DNA from: Fibrella rubiginis | GTDB lineage: Bacteria; Bacteroidota; Bacteroidia; Cytophagales; Spirosomataceae | DNA length: 64,000 bases | Reading direction: 5' to 3' | NCBI RefSeq assembly: GCF_017353185.1 | Contig: NZ_JAFMYV010000003.1 | Span: 124,001-188,000, forward strand | Part shown: piece after piece, positions 1 to 7,233 of the stretch | How positions within the stretch are numbered: position 1 is the first letter of the stretch | Layout: every line of letters begins with the position of its first letter | Program-made: the position numbers and the translations under genes | The notes under the pieces: model-generated | The model's input: the letters and a program-made list of their open reading frames with translations, nothing else | What the model was told of the DNA's origin: nothing | Database searches by the model: none

Positions 1-1
1 G

Positions 2-124
2 CAACCCCGCTACGTGGTGATAGGGGCGCACCGACATGAAAACGAAGCGCAAAAGCTGATGAGTCGAATGGCCGGGCACTTAATCGATACGTTGCCCTGC
101 CCGCTGATATTGGTGCCCTGCTGA
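2..124 (+). CDS. C-terminal end of a universal-stress-protein-like gene (partial)
   Basis: The frame is open from the left edge and ends at the TGA at 122-124, leaving about 40 residues. The visible tail has a V-V-I-G-A-H start and a hydrophobic C-P-L-I-L-V-P-C end. That pattern resembles the last strand of UspA-family proteins, where a G-x-G nucleotide-binding stretch is followed by C-P-V-L-V-V. The G-x-G-containing part would lie outside the window or is not conserved. The assignment rests on a short tail and is tentative. Confidence 0.4.
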   Translation, partial: QPRYVVIGAHRHENEAQKLMSRMAGHLIDTLPCPLILVPC

Positions 125-178
125 TTGCTTCTGTAGGGACCTCGATTTTCACTAGTTGCGCTTAAAGGTACTCAACCC

Positions 179-748
179 ATGAAACGTATACCGTTGTTCT
201 GTGGCCGTTCCCGATGGGCCGTTATAAGTGGTCCTCTTTTCTTTTTGGTGCTATTGGGATGCAGCCCCGAAACCATACAGGTAATGCATACGCCCGATGA
301 GTTAGCTTCCATTGAGCCTACCTACCAACTGCGCCAGATTCGTCAGAAGGCCCACCTTCACCAGGTACTAGTTAACGATAGGGCCGGTCACAAACAGACC
401 CTACCGGCTGATTCGGTTTGGGGTTATCAAACCAACCAAAACCACCTGTATCGGCTCTACCGGGACGATTGGTACGAGGTACTTCAGCGCGGGGCCGTCA
501 CTATTTATCGGAACGAAATCTGGGCTGGAGATGCCACGTGGGATAACTATTATTTTAGTTTGACTCTTACGGGAACAATACACAATCTGGATCGTCGAAC
601 CGCACGTATTGCTCTGAAAGAGGATGCTTGTATGCAACGGCTGCTGGCGCAAATGCGGAACCGGGACCTGCTTCGCACGGATAGCAAGGGGTCTTACGGT
701 TTAACCAATGCCTACGTGTATTGTCATTGTCGAACCGCCCAAAAATGA
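179..748 (+). CDS. Hypothetical lipoprotein
   Basis: The 189-residue product starts with a basic N-terminus, a hydrophobic run and an LLGC lipobox with Cys at residue 28, so it is probably a lipidated envelope protein. The mature part has a beta-rich look (alternating Y/W/T) with the stretch SVWGYQ near residue 80 and a C-terminal C-H-C cluster. I do not recognise a family and no catalytic motif is visible. The gene stands alone, with 54 bases to the upstream partial gene and about 100 bases to the next one. Confidence 0.6.
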   Translation: MKRIPLFCGRSRWAVISGPLFFLVLLGCSPETIQVMHTPDELASIEPTYQLRQIRQKAHLHQVLVNDRAGHKQTLPADSVWGYQTNQNHLYRLYRDDWYEVLQRGAVTIYRNEIWAGDATWDNYYFSLTLTGTIHNLDRRTARIALKEDACMQRLLAQMRNRDLLRTDSKGSYGLTNAYVYCHCRTAQK

Positions 749-844
749 GAGGCAGTGCTGCTTTGCCACAGCCTTTAGACAGCCATGATGGATATGATTG
801 TGGCTTCACTTCAAAGAGTGTTACCTGCTTTCACTATGTCATCT

Positions 845-1496
845 ATGAGTAACAGCCCCATCAACCGATTAGGCCGGGCGGGCATAAAAAAGCTCATTTT
901 GTTTGTGTTATTGTGGGTTTATGGATATGGTAGCCGAGCGCAATCTTACATCTATGGGGCCACTCTGCCCATAAACCCTACCTTAGCCTACAATCTGGTG
1001 GAACCGCTACAACCAGAAACACCCTATCAAACACACCCGGCTCTTGCAGGAAGAACTTGTAACCATTAACAAACTATTAGGTAAGCTAGCGATTGTAGAT
1101 GCTGGCTTATATAAGTCGAGAGCTGATGATTTATATCATTTTTTGGAAACGTTGCGCGCCGATAAGACAGATTATGGTTCAGAGCAGACGTACCAAGCAA
1201 TCGTACATAGTTTGGAAATTATTACTAATATGGTGCGTAATGATTTAGCTATGTATAAGGATAAAATTGAGCAAATAAAGCTGAATGAAAAGCGACAGGA
1301 AATACAGAAGACAAATCCCAGAACGGCCCAAGTCTACAAGTTTACTCCCATACTGAATCACCCCAAATACGAGGCTCGCTATATTCATCTACTGATGGGA
1401 GATGAGATAATTACGCTAAAAAAAAGTGTCGGCGATTATTTTCAGATACAAAGCGGAACTTGGAAGGGATACATTCATAACAGCATGATTCGCTAA
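845..1496 (+). pseudogene. Secreted SH3-like protein split by a frameshift
   Basis: The first part, from ATG 845 (alternatives 836 and 785), encodes a signal peptide ending in SRAQ and about 50 further residues, and closes with TAA at 1067-1069. The second part is open in another frame to 1496 and encodes a helical, charged region followed by a bacterial SH3-like end (GDEIITL, then GDYFQIQ and GYIHNSMIR). The second part has only a TTG (1044) as a possible start and no signal peptide, so the two look like one secreted protein of about 215 residues with a shift somewhere between about 960 and 1046. SH3-type domains usually bind cell-wall peptides. Sequencing error cannot be excluded. Confidence 0.55.
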
Positions 1497-1498
1497 AA

Positions 1499-1657
1499 AT
1501 GAGTTATAACAAGATTGAGCACGTACCCAACCAAGTCTTTGGCAACCTGACGCATCTCGTGGATGCGGTGCTGGTGTATTTAGCTCAACTGCGGGCCTAC
1601 CCTAAAGGCCTTACGGCTTTGCTTCGTAAAAGGAGGTCCATTTTCTTTATAGACTAA
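1499..1657 (+). pseudogene. Possible remnant of a transposase C-terminus (IS630-like)
   Basis: A 52-residue frame begins two bases after the preceding stop. Its sequence, with NKIEHVPNQVFGNLTHLVDA near the start and a basic end, resembles the last part of IS630-type DDE transposases, where a short helix after N-x-x-F-x-x-L closes the protein. No catalytic DDE residues, inverted repeats or target duplication are visible nearby, so at most this is a relic. It could also be a small unrelated protein. Confidence 0.3.
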
Positions 1658-1865
1658 TCCACGCATCAATAACAATACTAAGAGTTGATGGAGCGCACAG
1701 CCCCCTGTATAAGTGACGCACGGTGTTAGCTAACCTTTCCACCCTTAGCCGCGTTGGGTACTCCGACTCGGCTACTCGAAAGTGATTATTGTCGCCGGTT
1801 ACACGGCACTCACACCTGACGTACTAACACAAGTAACTAGGAGCTGAAGAAGGGTTGTAGATTTT

Positions 1866-2627
1866 TCAGCGTTGACGTTTTAAAAAGGTGAGGTAACCCG
1901 TTGATAACTCATAAATCGCTTGCACGGTTAAGGGCGTAGCGGGCCAGTAAAAGGCCACTACATCCCAGTCTGGTTCGTTAGGCTTATATACCGCCAAGAA
2001 TGGTTGATAGCGATCTGCTTTCATCAGTCGTGACAGCAGCGTATCCGAGGACGCAATTCGATACAAACCGTAATTAGCATCCGTTCTTTTCTGTTCATAC
2101 ACGGCGCGTGCCTGCTCAACTAAGCTGATCTTTTGCTCAAGATTGAATGATTTTAGGTTTATTTCTTGACTAATAATCACCTCCAAGTAATAGATTTTAG
2201 CCGTGTAGTTACCGATTGCGGCCAATCCAGCCGTAGTGGGATAACCTGATACAACGACAGAGCGATACTTGTCCAATAGGTGAACAGACCTATCTTCTCG
2301 GTTCGACAAATCGTTTAATCCTCGAAATTTGGTGCTTACTAGTCGGTAGCCACTTTGAGGGTTAACCCCAGCATCAATCAATGAGATGTTTGGATAGGCT
2401 AGGCAAGTTTCGATCAGGCTCCGGGTGGTCAAACACTGGCTTATGTTGGCTGGTAAGTTCACGTAAGCCTCCCTTTCAGCTATCGTCATAGACGAGTTAG
2501 CAGGAATGGAAGGAAATTGGTACGCCTTATCGGGTTCTACACCGCACGGATCTTTGGATTGACAGGCGAAAAGACACAACAGTGTAGTTGGTACGAATAA
2601 ATGCAAGGTAAACAGTGTCTTTTTCAT
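1866..2627 (-). CDS. Hypothetical lipoprotein, 253 residues
   Basis: The product begins with MKKTLFTLHLF, a hydrophobic run and a lipobox LFAC (Cys at residue 22), so it should be exported and lipidated. The mature protein is mixed alpha/beta with no enzyme motif I recognise. A helix-rich part around residues 150-180 (YLEVIISQE, then LVEQARAVYEQKR) is followed by a W-D-V-V-A-F-Y-W stretch near residue 225. It is monocistronic: its promoter must lie in the long gap upstream (above 2627), and the downstream side faces genes on the other strand. Confidence 0.6.
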   Translation of the reverse strand: MKKTLFTLHLFVPTTLLCLFACQSKDPCGVEPDKAYQFPSIPANSSMTIAEREAYVNLPANISQCLTTRSLIETCLAYPNISLIDAGVNPQSGYRLVSTKFRGLNDLSNREDRSVHLLDKYRSVVVSGYPTTAGLAAIGNYTAKIYYLEVIISQEINLKSFNLEQKISLVEQARAVYEQKRTDANYGLYRIASSDTLLSRLMKADRYQPFLAVYKPNEPDWDVVAFYWPATPLTVQAIYELSTGYLTFLKRQR

Positions 2628-2770
2628 GAACGATGTAGCGGTTGAGTTAGCTCAGTTGTAGACCTAAAAGTGAACCAAGAGGTTGGAAGTTATGACATTT
2701 TTTATGGCCGGTGTTGCTGAATGATGCAGGCTGATGTTAGGGTTGTGGAGCGGGGATAGGGTGCGCCATA

Positions 2771-2909
2771 GGTACGTGCTGTCGGACGGAGGTAGGAGCC
2801 GCCGCAAGTGCGCTCTGTCGCAAGTAAGTTGGATCTGTCGGCTGTGGGTAAAAATGGCGACTAAGTACGTCCTGCCCCGCGTAGGTAGGGCTTGTCGCCG
2901 GTACGTTGG
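2771..2909. repeat. Decayed short tandem repeat, about 18-20 base period
   Basis: About seven or eight imperfect units can be aligned by eye with a core close to GGTAnGTnCTGTCGC (for example GGTACGTGCTGTCGG at 2771, GGTAGGAGCCGCCGC at 2791 and GGTAGGGCTTGTCGCC at 2883). Spacing between cores varies from about 17 to 20 bases and the middle units are poorly conserved. The array is non-coding: the frames across it have no known protein features. It lies upstream of a lipoprotein gene and may be an old minisatellite. Confidence 0.4.
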
Positions 2910-3295
2910 CACCCAAGAAAAAATCCTTCAACATGCTAATCTACAGTACGTTATCTCTTGCTTTGGCCCAACTTATTAAAGTGTGCAAATTCGCGGAATC
3001 ACAAAAAACTACATAGAACTGAGACTTATCTCTCACTACAGTGCTAGTAATTCACTGAATCGAAATATCAAGTATTTATTTCAACTGGCTTTTGCAACGA
3101 ATGTGCAGCTACAATTCAAACCAAAGTCTAAAAAATAATTTCATCTTTTGTCCCCACTATGTTTTTTCAAAGCAGGACCAGCTCGTCGGAGGAAAGCGAG
3201 CTTATTAGTCCAGTTCAACAGTCCGCTTGCTTTCTGATTAGGATGGGCGAATTAACAGCTTTCTGCACTTCTTTCCTTGCTTGGCCTGAAGTAGC
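2910..3295. other. AT-rich intergenic stretch with no gene
   Basis: No convincing frame, RNA gene or mobile element is visible. The base composition is clearly more AT-rich than in neighbouring genes. The only structure noted is a 6-base inverted repeat (AGCTCG at 3180-3185 and CGAGCT at 3197-3202), which lies downstream of the epimerase gene on the minus strand but lacks a T-run, so it is a weak terminator candidate. Confidence 0.4.
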
Positions 3296-4513
3296 CTATA
3301 CCGTGTGAAGCTGCTTGTTTGCGGAAAGTCTCTCCAAAACTTGCCAGCATTGGTATAAGCCGCGCGGTACGTGGTAACAGCCTTTCCATTTACCGCCTTT
3401 CAACGGCAGCAGCACCTCGCCCCGGCGGTTCAAATAACCGTACCATTCGCCATGCGTGGGATCGGGAAAGTGCGACCACGTGTAGTCGTGCAGGCGCACG
3501 AACCAGTCCCAGCATTGCTGATTGCCAGTCAGATGGTAGCCTTTGAGTAAGCTTATCAGCGTCTCTACGTGCACCCACCAAAGTTTTTGGTCCCATTCCA
3601 ACTGCTGGGGCGGGTGACCATCGGCATCCATGAAATATAGGATACCCCCATATTCTTTGTCCCAGGCATAGTTGAGCGTATCGAGCGTAATCTTCACGGC
3701 CCGTTCCATGAGTGCACGATCATCCCGTCGAGCGGCCAAATCCATGATAAACCACATGGCTTCGATGGCATGGCCAGGATTGAGCAACCGCCCCTCAAAC
3801 GAATCGGACACCTGACCATCCGGCGTTACGTTTTCGCGGATTAGGCCAAGGTCTGCATCGTAAAATACGTCCATGACTTCATGAATACACGTTTCAATCG
3901 TCTGGTCAACCTGATCGCGGTCCAGCAAGTGCTCGATCTCCAGCGCGAGGTTGCACAGAATCATTGGTAGGGCAAAATTCTTTAGTGGGCGCGTACCAGC
4001 CACGGCTTTGCTCCATTGGCCTTTGGGGTTCTCCTGCCGGGCCAAAATCCCCTCAAACGTCATTTTGGCAATGTGCGCGTAGGCATCGCGGCCCGTCGCT
4101 ATTGACAATTGGCCGAACGCCATTGTTGCAAAACAATCGGAGAAAATGTTGTACGGCTGCACCAAGGGACGCCCTTCGCGGGTCAGGGAAAAATACCAAT
4201 TGCCGTCCTCAGCACGACCGTACTTTTCTAAAAAGTCGGCTCCATACTGCGCCATTGCCAGCCAGTCCGCTCGCCGTCCCTGCGAAGTGGCCTCTCCACT
4301 TTCTTGGCCTAAGCGGTTGTACAGCATGGCAAACGTCCAGACCTGCCGGGCTTGCAACCAAACAAATTTGTCCGTGTCATACACGTGGCCCTGCCGGTCT
4401 AAGCAGGTAAAAAAACCGCCGTGTTCGTGGTCTACCGAATGCCGTTGCCAAAACGGAGTCACGTCGTTCAATAGGGCATTGCGGTACTGCCGGGCGTAGT
4501 GTTGAGGAGTCAT
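3296..4513 (-). CDS. nanE: N-acylglucosamine 2-epimerase (sialic acid catabolism)
   Basis: The 405-residue cytoplasmic protein matches the AGE/RenBP family in length and motifs: QARQVW at 54-59, [10 protein letters not shown] at 245-254 (conserved His248) and KGCYHVPR at 377-384 (His381), all part of the (alpha/alpha)6-barrel active site. In Bacteroidota sialic-acid loci this family converts ManNAc, produced by the sialate lyase, into GlcNAc, replacing the ManNAc kinase plus NanE route of enterobacteria. Its ATG overlaps the stop of the SGNH gene by four bases (ATGA), so it is translationally linked as the last gene of the regulator-sialidase-SGNH-epimerase operon. A GlcNAc or cellobiose 2-epimerase role is possible by family alone; the locus favours ManNAc. 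Confidence 0.88.
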   Translation of the reverse strand: MTPQHYARQYRNALLNDVTPFWQRHSVDHEHGGFFTCLDRQGHVYDTDKFVWLQARQVWTFAMLYNRLGQESGEATSQGRRADWLAMAQYGADFLEKYGRAEDGNWYFSLTREGRPLVQPYNIFSDCFATMAFGQLSIATGRDAYAHIAKMTFEGILARQENPKGQWSKAVAGTRPLKNFALPMILCNLALEIEHLLDRDQVDQTIETCIHEVMDVFYDADLGLIRENVTPDGQVSDSFEGRLLNPGHAIEAMWFIMDLAARRDDRALMERAVKITLDTLNYAWDKEYGGILYFMDADGHPPQQLEWDQKLWWVHVETLISLLKGYHLTGNQQCWDWFVRLHDYTWSHFPDPTHGEWYGYLNRRGEVLLPLKGGKWKGCYHVPRGLYQCWQVLERLSANKQLHTV

Positions 4514-5193
4514 TTAAGACAGTGATTTTCGTGAAGAACCCGGACCCACTGGACGTACCCAGCCCCGTTGAGATGCAGGCCGTCGTTGGTATAGCGGGGG
4601 TCTAATTGACCATCCGGGCCAGCTAAGTAGGGATGAAGGTCAACGTAGCGCTGACCCGTTTGAGCGGCAATGATTCTCAATGCATTATTAAGAATGTGAA
4701 TGTGATTGGCTTTACCCTGATGCCGCGCAAATTGTGGGAAGGAACTATTTGTAGGCAGTATACTTTGCAGATAGATCGTTGTGCGGGGTGATGCTTCCCT
4801 GATTTGCCGAACGATTCGCCTATAGTTTCGGATAATCAGGCTGTCAGGAATATCCCGCGACAGATCGTTTATGCCAATCATCAAAAAGATTTTGGCGGGC
4901 TGTGAGGCCGTGACTTCATCGAGCCGGGCCAGTACGCCGAACGACGTATCGCCCGAAATACCCCGGTTTTTCGCCCGCTTGTTTCCAAGCAGTTCAGCCC
5001 ACTCAGCCGTGTCTGTAATGCTATTTCCTAAAAAAATAATCTCCCTCTTCGTGTTGGGCAACAAGGCGTACAGTGAGCTTTTCTGTTCATAATACGTCGT
5101 GCGAAACGTCGTATCGTAAGCCGGTGTTTGGGCAAGAGCTTCCGGCGCAATTAGGCTCAGTAGTGCCCCAATGCTAAGGTGCCAGCCAGTCAT
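4510..5193 (-). CDS. Secreted SGNH/GDSL hydrolase (likely carbohydrate esterase)
   Basis: The product has 227 residues with a signal peptide ending near AQ22. SGNH blocks are all present: block I IFLGNSIT (Ser58), block II Gly79 in NRGISGD, block III GIND (Asn109) and block V DGLH (Asp204, His207). Such enzymes remove acyl groups, often acetyl, from sugars in the periplasm. Placed between the sialidase (20-base overlap) and the epimerase (4-base overlap), it may be a second sialate or HexNAc O-acetylesterase beside the dedicated one at 14.3 kb. The substrate is inferred from context only. Confidence 0.82.
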   Translation of the reverse strand: MTGWHLSIGALLSLIAPEALAQTPAYDTTFRTTYYEQKSSLYALLPNTKREIIFLGNSITDTAEWAELLGNKRAKNRGISGDTSFGVLARLDEVTASQPAKIFLMIGINDLSRDIPDSLIIRNYRRIVRQIREASPRTTIYLQSILPTNSSFPQFARHQGKANHIHILNNALRIIAAQTGQRYVDLHPYLAGPDGQLDPRYTNDGLHLNGAGYVQWVRVLHENHCLK

Positions 5194-6370
5194 AGCGGAA
5201 ACGAGCGTACGTAATTTGTGTATAGTTGTCTTTCTCGTAGAGCAGACCGATTTGTCCGTTGGCCTGTACGATTAAATCAGAATAGGCCGCTGAACCGGGG
5301 TAGATCTCCTGGCCTAGCGACCAAGTTTGCCCGTCGTCTGTACTCACGCGCACCGTCAGTTTTTCGCGTTTAGACTGGCTGTTCAAGTTGGAAAAGAGCA
5401 GCACCGTTCGCCCGTTTGGTAATCGGTGGTTCAGCATACTACCCTGACAAACCGGGTCGGGTAGTTCGTGAGCGACTCGAACACCAGACCAGGTTTGACC
5501 GGCATCGGGCGTGGAGGCCAGTAACCTTGCTTTCACATCGCCCGACTGGTTACGAATGTTCATCAATAGGCTCCCTGTAGAAGTTTCGGCGGCGGTGCTC
5601 TCGTTGCCGCCCGGATAAGCCACGGAGGGTGTCAATTTCCAGGTACGTCCGTGATCATCCGAATAGAACCCGTGCGCGTAATAGTCCCGAAACTGGCCCT
5701 GCGGTGTTCCCTCAGAATGATTAGCGGCGACAAACAGGCGACCCCGGTAGCGTCCGTTCTGGATTTGTAACGCGTGTCCCGGTGTATTGGCGTAAGATCG
5801 CCAGTCTTCCTTGAAGGCATACTGCGGGTTTACGCTCGGCTTGTTAGGGCGCGATACCTGGGTGGTAATGTTAACGGCATCCGACCAACTTTGGCCACCA
5901 TCCGTGCTGGCTTTGTACCAAACTTCACGGATCGCTTTTCCATTACGCACGTCGCCCTCCGAAGCGGTGCCCGTATTGTAGATCATGAACAGCCGACCTT
6001 TTGGGTAAGCCGGATCAGTCAGGTCAAAAACGGGTGCCGGGTTGCCGGCCTGGGCCTCTCCGTAATCAGCGACTACCCGCACTGGTCCCCAGGTCTGGCC
6101 GTTATCCCGGCTTGCTCGTGACACGATGTCTACGTCGCCATAATCACCGCAATCGGTTTTTCGCCCTTCGGCAAATGCCAGCAGCTCCCCTTTGGGTGAC
6201 TTGACAATCGCCGGGATACGATAGCAGAGATAGCCGTCTTCTCCATTTTTAAAAACGACGTTCTCAACCACAGGCGACGAACCAGGCGAAACGGAAGCAC
6301 CTCCGGGCTGAGCCGGTAGCGGGCGACATCCCACACCCAGGCTGAGCAAAACGAGCAAGAAACGGTTCAT
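5174..6370 (-). CDS. nanH: Exo-alpha-sialidase, GH33
   Basis: The 398-residue exported enzyme has the sialidase YRIP motif at 50-53 (Arg51 of the arginine triad) and five Asp boxes: SRDNGQTW 87, STDGGQSW 155, SDDHGRTW 237, TPDAGQTW 287 and STDDGQTW 343. Likely catalytic residues are the Asp in DYGDVD (76-81), Glu256 with Arg273, and Tyr363 in AAYSDL. It should cleave terminal sialic acid from glycans. A Cys at 15 sits in an imperfect lipobox, so it may be a lipoprotein or a normally cleaved periplasmic protein. It starts five bases after the regulator gene and overlaps the SGNH gene by 20 bases. It is the catalytic domain alone, with no visible carbohydrate-binding module. Confidence 0.92.
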   Translation of the reverse strand: MNRFLLVLLSLGVGCRPLPAQPGGASVSPGSSPVVENVVFKNGEDGYLCYRIPAIVKSPKGELLAFAEGRKTDCGDYGDVDIVSRASRDNGQTWGPVRVVADYGEAQAGNPAPVFDLTDPAYPKGRLFMIYNTGTASEGDVRNGKAIREVWYKASTDGGQSWSDAVNITTQVSRPNKPSVNPQYAFKEDWRSYANTPGHALQIQNGRYRGRLFVAANHSEGTPQGQFRDYYAHGFYSDDHGRTWKLTPSVAYPGGNESTAAETSTGSLLMNIRNQSGDVKARLLASTPDAGQTWSGVRVAHELPDPVCQGSMLNHRLPNGRTVLLFSNLNSQSKREKLTVRVSTDDGQTWSLGQEIYPGSAAYSDLIVQANGQIGLLYEKDNYTQITYARFRYDWLAP

Positions 6371-6375
6371 TAAGT

Positions 6376-7080
6376 TTAGAATAAACGTTGAAAGTGGTTC
6401 TCAAAGTGATTTCGCATGGCGTTGCGAAACGTCTCAGGGTTACCGTGCTGTAACACATCGACCAGCCCCCGGTGCGAGACGAACTTCTTATGCTGGATCG
6501 GTTTCTTGAGTATGCCGCTCTCATGAACGTACTGAAACGTAGGCAGTAGCATTCGCTGAAACCGGCGCAGGGTGTTGTTTCCCGCGATATCGTACAGCTT
6601 GCCGTGGAAACGTACCTCCTGCTCCGGGTCGAACAGGGTGGCTTCGGCATTGTTGGGTTCGTTGGCGACGATAGCGTACAGTTCATCGATATCGGCCTGT
6701 TGAATCCGCTCAAATAGCAGGTCGCCCATGCCAATCTCCATCACCATACGCAGTTCAAAAATGTCGCGGAGTGTCTCGTCATCAAGAATACCGGGATAGA
6801 GCGTCTTTTCTAAGATGCCCAGCAGATCGGGGTTAGTGATGACCGTGCCGCGCTTCTTCTTGGTATCGATCATCCCCCGCATGCGGAGCCGCAGCAGGGC
6901 CTCCCGGATGACCGTACGACTAACCCCCAACTGAACAGCTAGTTCAACCTCTTTGGGAATCACATCACCAGTCTTGAACTGCTGCTCCCGAAAAAAGTGG
7001 AGAAGGTCCGTTTCCGCTTTATCGACCAATGAGCCTGATTCCTGTCCGACAAGATTCTCATGTATAAGGTCGTAATTCAT
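6376..7080 (-). CDS. FadR-type GntR transcriptional regulator of the sialic-acid locus
   Basis: The 234-residue protein has an N-terminal winged helix (about 25-80, with the recognition helix around SRTVIREALLRL) and a C-terminal all-helical FCD domain (about 105-225, with candidate metal-binding His159 in FHGKLYD and His203 in VSHRGL). Members of this group often bind a sugar acid or amino-sugar phosphate and release their operator. It is the first gene of the minus-strand operon with sialidase, SGNH hydrolase and epimerase, and it faces the SusC gene across 153 bases. It is therefore well placed to control both arms and itself, as NanR does in enterobacteria. The ligand is unknown, and the gene is not necessarily orthologous to nanR. 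Confidence 0.88.
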   Translation of the reverse strand: MNYDLIHENLVGQESGSLVDKAETDLLHFFREQQFKTGDVIPKEVELAVQLGVSRTVIREALLRLRMRGMIDTKKKRGTVITNPDLLGILEKTLYPGILDDETLRDIFELRMVMEIGMGDLLFERIQQADIDELYAIVANEPNNAEATLFDPEQEVRFHGKLYDIAGNNTLRRFQRMLLPTFQYVHESGILKKPIQHKKFVSHRGLVDVLQHGNPETFRNAMRNHFENHFQRLF

Positions 7081-7097
7081 ATTATGTATGATTTAAT

Positions 7098-7171
7098 AGT
7101 ATGCAAATATATGTGTATCACCGTTAAAGCAAAGGTTTACTGGGAAAATTTATTTTTGCTGACTGCATACA
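7098..7171. promoter_or_regulatory. Candidate operator half-sites in the divergent regulator/SusC region
   Basis: AGTATGCA (7098-7105) and TGCATACA (7164-7171) form a 7-of-8 inverted pair. One lies at the likely transcription start of the regulator operon and the other just upstream of the SusC promoter. Further ATAC/GTAT words crowd the interval (TATGTATG 7084, AAGTATAAAGTATAAC 7171-7186). GntR/FadR proteins bind short AT-rich dyads, so these are reasonable operator candidates, but no site is proven by sequence alone. Confidence 0.3.
7104..7133 (-). promoter_or_regulatory. Bacteroidota-type promoter for the regulator operon
   Basis: On the minus strand TTTG (7133-7130) is followed after 18 bases by TATATTTG (7111-7104). 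This matches the Bacteroidota sigma-ABfr pattern of TTTG, about 19 bases, then TAnnTTTG. The expected transcription start, near 7097, leaves a short leader before the ATG at 7080. Confidence 0.55.
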
Positions 7172-7190
7172 AGTATAAAGTATAACATAA

Positions 7191-7198
7191 TAACTTTG
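7191..7198 (+). promoter_or_regulatory. Possible -7 element (TAnnTTTG) for the SusC operon
   Basis: TAACTTTG matches the Bacteroidota -7 consensus and lies 36 bases before the SusC ATG. No TTTG-type -33 element is found at the right distance, which would fit a promoter that needs activation. TATTTTTG at 7151-7158 is an alternative -7 element. Confidence 0.35.
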
Positions 7199-7233
7199 TC
7201 AAGTCATACTTAATACCAAAAACAGGCCTGTTT

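Noticed and set aside
1499-1657. A full insertion sequence at the transposase-like remnant
   Set aside because: No terminal inverted repeats, target duplication or catalytic residues are visible, so only a possible relic is reported.
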